Shown: positions 1 through 6,380 of the stretch, piece by piece | How positions within the stretch are numbered: the stretch's first letter is position 1 | How the letters are laid out: each line of letters starts with the position of its first letter | NCBI GenBank assembly: GCA_051883415.1 | Contig: JBJETR010000006.1 | Location: 1 to 21,891 of the forward strand | Direction: 5' to 3' | DNA length: 21,891 bases | Origin: HGM11368 sp051883415 | Lineage (GTDB): Bacteria; Bacillota; Clostridia; Christensenellales; UBA3700 | Made by a program: the position numbers and the translations under genes | The notes under the pieces: model-generated | Seen by the model: only the letters and a program-made list of their open reading frames with translations | Databases searched by the model: none | What the model was told of the DNA's origin: nothing

Positions 1-81
1 TACGAGCAAGCCTCTTTAGTTTGGGAAATTATGGTTCAGTACGTTGATAAGGTCAATTTAGATATTCTTGGCGATAGTTAA
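1..81 (+). CDS. Possible 3' end of a plus-strand gene (partial)
   Basis: A plus-strand frame is open from the first base to a TAA at 79-81 and reads YEQASLVWEIMVQYVDKVNL followed by DILGDS. The composition is protein-like, and the other two plus frames close at once. If real, it is the C-terminus of a gene entering from the left, convergent with rhaD and overlapping its last 29 bases. No family is recognisable from 26 residues. Chance is a fair alternative, because the overlap with rhaD constrains part of the frame. Confidence 0.25.
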   Translation, partial: YEQASLVWEIMVQYVDKVNLDILGDS

Positions 82-865
82 CGCCAAAGGCTTGAGCCAA
101 TTCTTTTAGTTGAGCGTCGGTGATGGTGTTGACTCTTGGCAAATTTGCCGTAAGCATATAGATTTGCGATGCCTTTTCCACCGTTTCTATCAAGCCGAAG
201 GTTTCGTCTAGCGTTTTGCCTGCACCGTAAATGCCGTGCAATGCCCATACTACTACTCTTGAATTTTTCATCTTACGTGCCGTTACTTCGCCTATGGCGT
301 TGGTTCCGCAAAGCATCCAAGGCAACACCTCTACTCCATCCGGAAAGACTACGATACACTCCGTACTCATCTGCCAAAGGGTGCGAGTAAATTCCCTACT
401 ATCGAGGCTATGGACGTACGTCATGGCAAGCAAATTGGTTGGATGAGTGTGCATAATTATTCTATTGTCGGGGTCAACTTGCAGTCTTTGGATATGGCTC
501 ATAAGATGTGCGGGGAGTTCGCTGGTAAATCTTCCTCCGTCCTTGTAGCCCCACAACAATTCCGCCTGCTTGCCGTCTTTGGATATTCTAAATACTCCGA
601 GATTATTTGCAGGGTCTTTTTCCACGTTTTTGAAATACTTGCCCGTGCCCGTCACGATAAAGTATTTACCTGCCAACATAGATGCGTCAAAGCCGATTGC
701 GATAGTTCTAATTACGCTATCGACGTCGAGATACTCGGCTACTTGGCTCTCGTCCAACATATAACTGATATTTCCGCCGTTGCGTTCGTCCCAACCAAGT
801 CGATACATATTGGCGGTTGTGCTCTTCATTTCTTCCACAAAAGGTGCTTTTAGTATGTCTTTCAT
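53..865 (-). CDS. rhaD: Rhamnulose-1-phosphate aldolase
   Basis: This cytoplasmic class II, zinc-dependent aldolase splits L-rhamnulose 1-phosphate into dihydroxyacetone phosphate and L-lactaldehyde, the last step of L-rhamnose breakdown. The product has 270 residues, close to the roughly 274 of E. coli RhaD. Zinc ligands are visible as His139 and His141 (MHTHP) and His210 (WALHG), and the likely catalytic acid is Glu116 in TSELPAH. The early NGGNIS stretch is the usual phosphate-binding segment. The ATG overlaps the rhaA stop as ATGA, and GGAG at 871-874 lies 5 bases upstream, so translation is probably coupled to rhaA. It is the last gene of the operon. I see no clear terminator in the 52 bases after it, and the window then ends. 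Confidence 0.95.
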   Translation of the reverse strand: MKDILKAPFVEEMKSTTANMYRLGWDERNGGNISYMLDESQVAEYLDVDSVIRTIAIGFDASMLAGKYFIVTGTGKYFKNVEKDPANNLGVFRISKDGKQAELLWGYKDGGRFTSELPAHLMSHIQRLQVDPDNRIIMHTHPTNLLAMTYVHSLDSREFTRTLWQMSTECIVVFPDGVEVLPWMLCGTNAIGEVTARKMKNSRVVVWALHGIYGAGKTLDETFGLIETVEKASQIYMLTANLPRVNTITDAQLKELAQAFGVNYRQEYLN

Positions 866-2103
866 CTTAACTCCAAAACCTCTTTTTCATATTTTTTTAC
901 TTGCGAGAAATAATCTTCCGACAAGTTTTGTCTATCTAAATATTCTTGCCAAACGACGCCGAACGGCAAGGTCTTATACTCTTCTTGCGCCACCATTAGT
1001 CTGCTAAAATCTCCCTCGTCTTGCAAAAGTTTCAACTCTTGATGATTGATAAGCAAGGCGTAAAGCAACGCTTTTTGCATACTTCTTTGCCCCGTTATCC
1101 AAGCACTGAGCCTATTGATGCTAGCGTCAAAATAGTCCAAGCCGATTCTTACCTTATCTATAGCGTCATTACGCACGATTTCTTTGGCAATCTCTTTGAG
1201 TTCGTCGTCCAACAACACTACGTGGTCGCTGTCCCACCTTACGCCTCTCGTCACGTGCAATGCTACGTTGTCGTAGAATGCAAGCAATGCAGGGATTTTG
1301 TCACTCACCACTTCGGTTGGGTGATAGTGTCCGTTGTCCAAAAGACAACAAATTCCTCTCGATGCGGCATAATTTTGATAAAACTCGTTGCTGCCGACGG
1401 TATAACTTTCTACGCCGATTCCAAAAACCTTGCTCTCGACGGCTATTCTTACTTTCGTCTTATCGTAATCCACGCTGAGTATCTCGTCGAGCGATTCTTT
1501 TAATCTCAATCTTGGCGTCAATCTATCGGCAGGCACGTCTTTGAATCCGTCGGGTATCCAAATATTCATCGTAGTGGTAGTGCCGAAACTTTGAGCAAAA
1601 TATTCACTGATTTTGATACAAGCCTTGCAATGGTCTATCCAAAATCTACGCACTTCTTGCGACGGGGAAGAAAGCGTCAAGCCGTCTTTGACCATATCGT
1701 GTGAAAACATAGTCGGATTGAAATCTATTCCGTCAAGACCGAGACTCTTACCAAACTCAACCCACTCGCTAAAATGCTTAGGCTCGTAGGCATCTCTGTC
1801 CACCTTATCGCCATTTAATATTGCATAACTTGCGTGCAAATTGAGTCTTTTTTTGCCCGGCATAAGTGTGAATGCTTGTTTGATATCTTGTTTCAGTTCT
1901 TCAAAATTTCTCGCTCTTCCTATGTAATTGCCCGTAGTTTGAATACCACCCGAAGCCTCACCGCCTCCGTCGAAGCCCACCACGTCGTCGCCTTGCCAAC
2001 AATGTATGGATATAGGAATATTAGATAGTACTTCGATAGCCTTTTCCGTATCCACGCCCTTGCGAGCGTATTCTTCTTTTACTAGATTGTATAATTCACT
2101 CAT
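862..2103 (-). CDS. rhaA: L-rhamnose isomerase
   Basis: This metal-dependent cytoplasmic enzyme converts L-rhamnose to L-rhamnulose, the first step of the pathway. Family hallmarks are strong: AVESKVFGIGVESYTVGSNE, LLDNGHYHPTEVVSDKI, HVTRGVRWDSDHVVLLDDE and IGLDYFDASINR. These carry the Glu, Asp and His metal ligands of the TIM-barrel active site. There are two possible ATGs, at 2109 and 2103. GGAG at 2111-2114 is only 1 base from the first but 7 from the second, so I choose 2103, giving 413 residues (E. coli about 419). The start overlaps the end of rhaB by 8 bases and the stop overlaps the rhaD start, so all three rha genes look translationally coupled. Confidence 0.95.
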   Translation of the reverse strand: MSELYNLVKEEYARKGVDTEKAIEVLSNIPISIHCWQGDDVVGFDGGGEASGGIQTTGNYIGRARNFEELKQDIKQAFTLMPGKKRLNLHASYAILNGDKVDRDAYEPKHFSEWVEFGKSLGLDGIDFNPTMFSHDMVKDGLTLSSPSQEVRRFWIDHCKACIKISEYFAQSFGTTTTMNIWIPDGFKDVPADRLTPRLRLKESLDEILSVDYDKTKVRIAVESKVFGIGVESYTVGSNEFYQNYAASRGICCLLDNGHYHPTEVVSDKIPALLAFYDNVALHVTRGVRWDSDHVVLLDDELKEIAKEIVRNDAIDKVRIGLDYFDASINRLSAWITGQRSMQKALLYALLINHQELKLLQDEGDFSRLMVAQEEYKTLPFGVVWQEYLDRQNLSEDYFSQVKKYEKEVLELR

Positions 2104-3276
2104 AGTCATTCTCCATTTGAATTTTCAAATTTCCTATTGCAGTTGCCTCGATTGGCAACGCTACGACTTGCACACCGCTCTCCTTTTGAGTAAGGCTATT
2201 GAGCAAGTCGTTTTTTGCTCCGCCTCCCACAATCACTAGACGCTTAATATCTATACCGCATCCTCTTTCTAATTCCTTAATCGCCTTGCCGTAGCATTTT
2301 GCAAGGCTGTTGACGGCACACCTAAAATAGTCTGCCTCGCACGTAGGCTTATTTATCTTTCCTTGCAGATGCTTGTCAAACGTAGCTTGCATACTTATAG
2401 GTGCCAAAAAGTCGCTATGGTTGACGTCTACCCACTCCACAAAATCACTATTTTGCGTCATCTCGTTGATGAGCCCAAAGGACTTATCGGGGCACAATTC
2501 TTCTCTAAGACGGTTGATTAGCCACATTCCCATAATATTCTTTTGGTATCTTACGTAGCCTACTCCGCCTTCATTGGACCAATTGCCAAGTCTGCTATGC
2601 TCATCGGTATTTGCTTTTTCGCATTTTACGCCCAATAGCGACCAAGTGCCCGACGAAAGATAGGCGTCGCCGTACTGTAGACTCACGCCTTCTACCGCGC
2701 TAGCGGTATCGTGAGTTGCACATAGAACGACGGGGATTTGTCCGCCTACTTCTTTGGCGATTTCGTCGCTAAACTGTCCTACCACCGTCTTGGGTTGACT
2801 AAGACTTCCAAAGAGCCGTTGAGGAAGCCCCAACTTGTCGATTAGGTCTAAGTCAAACTCTTTGGTAGTAGCATTGACCAATCCCGTAGTGGTAGCATTG
2901 GTGTATTCTTTGACTTTGACGCNNNNNNNNNNNNNNNNNNNNNNNNNNNNNNNNNNNNNNNNNNNNNNNNNNNNNNNNNNNNNNNNNNNNNNNNNNNNNN
3001 NNNNNNNNNNNNNNNNNNNNNNAAAACGTAGTCAACGCCCCAAGTATCTATTGCCATACTTTCGATTTTTCCATATCGAGCAAGGGCATTTTTGATGCCG
3101 ACTTTGACGTGGTGCAGTAGCGACTGTATATCCCATACCAAACTACCGCCCATATGCTTAACGCCGTTGGGGAATCTATACACTTCTTGGCAAACTATCT
3201 CATCGTCTTGCTTATAGCCTACGAGATGTCTACCACTCGATGCACCGATGTCTATGGCAAGATAATATTTGCTCAT
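2096..3276 (-). CDS. rhaB: Rhamnulokinase, interrupted by an assembly gap and short at the C-terminus
   Basis: This FGGY-family cytoplasmic kinase phosphorylates L-rhamnulose with ATP. The N-terminal half shows AIDIGASSGR (phosphate loop) and MAIDTWGVDYV. After the gap come EYTNATTTGLVN, CATHDTASAVEG, YLSSGTWSLLG, NIMGMWLINR and IVGGGAKNDLLN (C-terminal ATP-binding region), then EATAIGN. The 100 N at 2923..3022 split it. The two flanks are out of frame across exactly 100 bases, so the true gap must differ from 100 (length = 3n+2). Comparison with remembered E. coli RhaB suggests about 80-90 missing residues, near 250 bases. The protein stops only 9 residues after EATAIGN, about 45 residues earlier than E. 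coli RhaB, so the end may be deleted. The start overlaps the lipoprotein stop (ATGA). Confidence 0.9.
2111..2114 (-). promoter_or_regulatory. Ribosome binding site that decides the rhaA start
   Basis: GGAG on the minus strand lies 7 bases before the ATG at 2101-2103 and only 1 base before the ATG at 2107-2109. The second ATG is therefore the functional one. The site lies inside the last codons of rhaB. Confidence 0.7.
2923..3022. other. Assembly gap of 100 N inside rhaB
   Basis: Exactly 100 consecutive N, the usual placeholder for a scaffold gap of unknown length. The rhaB halves on either side are out of register across it, which supports an arbitrary length. Any frame read through it, such as one continuing from the rhaB start, is an artefact. 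Confidence 0.98.
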
Positions 3277-3791
3277 TTTGCTACCGCATCCTTATTTGGA
3301 TTAAACTTAAATTTGACGTTAGCACCGCTTGCAAAACCAATCTCTATCTCGTAATCTCCATTGACATTTGGAGTATATTCCTTAGCCTCGCCGTTGGTTG
3401 CACCCTTGAGCGTTGTTGCGTTTTCGTTGCTCTCGTCCCACGTGGCCGTTATCGTCAACTTGCCGTAGCCGTCCTTGGTTTTTTCAAGAGACCACTCGCC
3501 TATCAACCAAGGCGAAAAGCCGTCGCTACCGGGGTCGGCATATACCTTGAATACGTGTCCGTATTGTGTCTTGTCGTATTCGCTCTCTCCAATGGGTGGT
3601 TGTATGTATTCAAAGGCAAGATAAGCCTTGCCGACTACCACCCAAATGGTCTTATTGCCCGTCTTATAGTTGCCGTCATCGTAGCCGATGACTTCTCCGT
3701 CCTGCTTAGCATCGTTGTCGCAAGCTATAAGAGAAAAAGCACCGACAACCAAAATCAACAGCGTTACGACTGCTAAAAATTTTCTTTTCAT
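3273..3791 (-). CDS. Small predicted lipoprotein of unknown function
   Basis: The product has 172 residues. Residues 1-24 form a lipoprotein signal: MKRK, a hydrophobic stretch, and the lipobox LIAC with Cys24 as the lipidation site. The mature part begins with a polar linker (DNDAKQDGEV) and is rich in Thr, Tyr, Trp, Gly and acidic residues in short alternating runs, for example YGKLTITATW and YEIEIGFASG. This looks like an all-beta extracellular domain. I do not recognise the family. It lies between the SDR and rha genes. The AAGGAGG site ends 4 bases before the ATG and the stop overlaps rhaB, so it is made with the sugar enzymes. A surface sugar-binding or envelope role is inference only. 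Confidence 0.75.
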   Translation of the reverse strand: MKRKFLAVVTLLILVVGAFSLIACDNDAKQDGEVIGYDDGNYKTGNKTIWVVVGKAYLAFEYIQPPIGESEYDKTQYGHVFKVYADPGSDGFSPWLIGEWSLEKTKDGYGKLTITATWDESNENATTLKGATNGEAKEYTPNVNGDYEIEIGFASGANVKFKFNPNKDAVAK

Positions 3792-3809
3792 AATTCCTCC
3801 TTACTCATC

Positions 3810-3835
3810 AAAAACTCGATACGTATCGGCTTTTT
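3810..3835 (-). terminator. Palindrome with A5/T5 flanks in the only sizeable operon gap
   Basis: CGATACGTATCG at 3817-3828 is a perfect 12-base palindrome flanked by AAAAA (3810-3814) and TTTTT (3831-3835). In the minus-strand transcript it could fold as a short 4-bp stem with outer A-U pairs, followed by U5. That resembles a weak terminator or processing site between the second SDR gene and the lipoprotein-rha genes. A protein-binding site is also possible. Confidence 0.4.
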
Positions 3836-3838
3836 GCA

Positions 3839-5362
3839 TTATTTGACGTCCAATTCCGAGACTTCTTTAGGATATTCTCTCAGTTCGTCGGCATCGTGCA
3901 ACGGATTCCACACTTGTGCGAAGAACTTATCCACCTTGGCTCTGTTTCCATAGTTCCAACTCTTTCTTTCGCATTCGTCGCACCAATGTCCGCCTTCGAG
4001 CACCAATCTCGGACTAGCCGTAAACTTATGTCCAAAGGCACATTCAAATTGCAGCGGCGTGGTCCAATCGCCTTTGACCATACTTGTGCTTAGCAACTTT
4101 CCGCCTCTAAATTCCGCTGCCTTTTGCATGTCTTCCAAAGTCAACTCGCTCTCAGGTTTGCTCTCGTCATAGCCGTGGTCGATATAAACCACCTTGTCCC
4201 AATCCTCAAAATGTTTCATCTCCGACATCTTGTCCGGGAGCGCTTGCCAACGCTTTTTGCTTCCCCAATATGCGTCGATATGGTCTTCTACGTTGTCTTC
4301 AATAAAGTGCAAAGTTCCATGTTCGGTGCGTGCAAGTTTGTCAAACTTTTTACGCATAATCGCACCCATCAAACGCTGACCGCCGGGCAATTTGCATATA
4401 AATCTCGCCATACCTTTCATACTACCCAACATCTCGAGGTAGCAATCGTAATAGTATTGCATAGAGTCGTGTCGAAAATGTAGGTAATTCTCTAGTTTGT
4501 CGCCGTCGAGATAATAATGTCCGTGGAAATTGAGCGTTGCTTGTTTCTTTGGACTGAGTATGTAGTCAAGATTGGTAATACCTATCTCGCCGTACAACAC
4601 CTTAAACATACTATACGTATCTATTCGACAACTCTCACCGCCACCGATATTGTAGATATGTCCCCAAAACGACTCGTCCAAAGTGCCGTCGTAGTGGTAA
4701 GAACACAAGTTTTTCATTGCCCGTGCGCTATCTCTATCCGAACAATACTCGAGCACGTTGTCAAAGCAGTTGTGGAACATAATGGCGTCGTTGATTTCGC
4801 TCATTGCCCTACCTATGATGCCCGTCTGTCTTAGAGAAACCCAATACTTGAGTCCACTCTCTATGACGAGTCTTTCGCTGGCGACCTTGGATACTGCGTA
4901 GTAGTCAAACATACTCGGCTTGATTGGATCTCCCACTCTACCCCAATGGATAGGCGGCATTCTATCGCCCGTCTCGGCAACCGTACCTATATACACCAAA
5001 CGAGTGGTATCTTGTTGACCGTTATCATAGATAGCGTTGATAATATTTTTGGTAGAGCCGTAATTTACTTGCATTGCCTTGGCTGGATAGTAGTCTGCGG
5101 CGGGAGATACGAATGCCGCAATATGCAACACGATATCGCACCCTTTGACGCACTCTTTGACCTTGGCGTAGTCGTTGAGATCGCCCCACACTATCGTCAG
5201 TCCTTGTACGTCCGTATACGGAGCCAAAATTTTTCTATTCTTCTCCGAATCTCTTACAAGTATCACTATATCTTGTTTATCCAAGTCTTTGAGCATTTCT
5301 TTGAGCGAAGCAAAACCCATACCGCCCGTTGCACCTGTGACGAATACTCTTTGTTTGTTCAT
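3839..5362 (-). CDS. Extended SDR (NAD-dependent epimerase/dehydratase-like) with a C-terminal Cys/His module
   Basis: This 507-residue cytoplasmic protein starts with a Rossmann fold: TGATGGMG at 9-16 (GxxGxxG of extended SDRs) and catalytic Tyr155-x3-Lys159 (YAVSK), with CDIVLHIAAFVSP as the usual beta-strand after the cofactor site. The family includes nucleotide-sugar epimerases, 3-beta-hydroxysteroid dehydrogenase-like enzymes and dihydroflavonol reductase-like enzymes, so the substrate cannot be read. Residues from about 370 are not SDR. They include Cys441-x3-His445 and Cys461-x2-Cys464 within FECAFGHKFTAS and GGHWCDEC, a pattern like small treble-clef zinc modules. AAGGGAG lies 6 bases before the ATG, and the gene follows the other SDR gene by 1 base. 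Confidence 0.85.
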   Translation of the reverse strand: MNKQRVFVTGATGGMGFASLKEMLKDLDKQDIVILVRDSEKNRKILAPYTDVQGLTIVWGDLNDYAKVKECVKGCDIVLHIAAFVSPAADYYPAKAMQVNYGSTKNIINAIYDNGQQDTTRLVYIGTVAETGDRMPPIHWGRVGDPIKPSMFDYYAVSKVASERLVIESGLKYWVSLRQTGIIGRAMSEINDAIMFHNCFDNVLEYCSDRDSARAMKNLCSYHYDGTLDESFWGHIYNIGGGESCRIDTYSMFKVLYGEIGITNLDYILSPKKQATLNFHGHYYLDGDKLENYLHFRHDSMQYYYDCYLEMLGSMKGMARFICKLPGGQRLMGAIMRKKFDKLARTEHGTLHFIEDNVEDHIDAYWGSKKRWQALPDKMSEMKHFEDWDKVVYIDHGYDESKPESELTLEDMQKAAEFRGGKLLSTSMVKGDWTTPLQFECAFGHKFTASPRLVLEGGHWCDECERKSWNYGNRAKVDKFFAQVWNPLHDADELREYPKEVSELDVK

Positions 5363-5363
5363 T

Positions 5364-6380
5364 TTATTCTCCCTTCATAGCCACGATATCTTTGGCTTTG
5401 TTGTACAAGATATCCAAGCACAATTTGACGGAATCGCCTATAGCGGCGTCTATATCGTCGGGCTCTACACCTAGAGGCTCACAGCCGAGTTTTTTGTCGA
5501 TAAACTCTTCTCTACATTGGATTTTGGTAAACTTGACCATATCCAATCCGCCTTGTATGCCCTCTTTCTTTTGTTTGCGTTTTAGTTGCCAACCACCTAT
5601 CGCATACATCCAATCGGCAATAGTCTTGATTGGTTTGTCGGGACAACCCATATACTTGTGGCAAATAGTTAGCAATTCCGTCCAAGTGAGGTTGTAATAT
5701 CCTATAGGATAGCACTTGCCACCTCTATTACGCTCCAACGCTCCGGCAATAGCTTGACCGACTTGTTTTACCGTCACCATAGCACTTCCGCCTCTCGTCC
5801 ACATAGTTGTCTTCTTCATATTTCTAATGCTCTCTACGAGGAATACCCATACAGGTTTTCTTCCCGGCTGAGTGCCAAATATATAAGGCAACTCCAATAC
5901 CGCTACATCAAAATTGTCGTCGGCAAAGGACATAGCAACTTCTTCTTGGTCTATTCTGCTACGAATATAAGGATGATATTTGGTAAGTTCGAGTTCCTTC
6001 CATTCCTTGGCAAAATACGAGAAGTACGAGCCCAAAACTACCGCGTGTTTGACGCCACACTCTTTGGCGAGGGCAAGCAATCTCTTGATAGGGTCGATAT
6101 TGTACTTTTTGTATAGATCGTATATAGGTGCAGGACCTTCCACACGCTCGTCAACGCCTGCCGCAAAGACAAAGCCCTCGCAATTTTTGAAGTGGTTACG
6201 AATTTCATCGTCACTCATCTCTAGATAGTTGCCGTATTCTATCTTCATCTCGGGTGGCAAAACCGCTCCCGTCGGCAACGGTGGCAACGCAATGGACGTC
6301 ACTTCGTGTCCTCTTGCAATCAATTCAAATGCGGCTTGGCTTCCAAGTAAGCCCGTGCCTCCAATCATAAAAACTTTCAT
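5364..6380 (-). CDS. Atypical NAD(P)-binding SDR family protein
   Basis: The product has 338 residues with an N-terminal Rossmann fold: GGTGLLG at 7-13 and FVFAAGVDE near 70-78, followed by VVLGSYFSYF with Ser118. The usual catalytic YxxxK is replaced: the matching place reads Tyr138-Ile-Arg-Ser-Arg142, so the lysine is an arginine. It may be an atypical reductase, a binding-only partner, or an enzyme using another base. The start overlaps the rhamnosidase stop as ATGA, and GAGGAGG lies inside the rhamnosidase end. One base separates its stop from the next SDR gene, so the two SDRs may work as a pair. The substrate is unknown. Confidence 0.8.
   Translation of the reverse strand: MKVFMIGGTGLLGSQAAFELIARGHEVTSIALPPLPTGAVLPPEMKIEYGNYLEMSDDEIRNHFKNCEGFVFAAGVDERVEGPAPIYDLYKKYNIDPIKRLLALAKECGVKHAVVLGSYFSYFAKEWKELELTKYHPYIRSRIDQEEVAMSFADDNFDVAVLELPYIFGTQPGRKPVWVFLVESIRNMKKTTMWTRGGSAMVTVKQVGQAIAGALERNRGGKCYPIGYYNLTWTELLTICHKYMGCPDKPIKTIADWMYAIGGWQLKRKQKKEGIQGGLDMVKFTKIQCREEFIDKKLGCEPLGVEPDDIDAAIGDSVKLCLDILYNKAKDIVAMKGE

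Noticed and set aside
2848..3276. Frame reading from the rhaB start through the N run into a different C-terminus
   Set aside because: It is an artefact of the arbitrary 100 N; the residues after the gap are in the wrong frame for rhaB.
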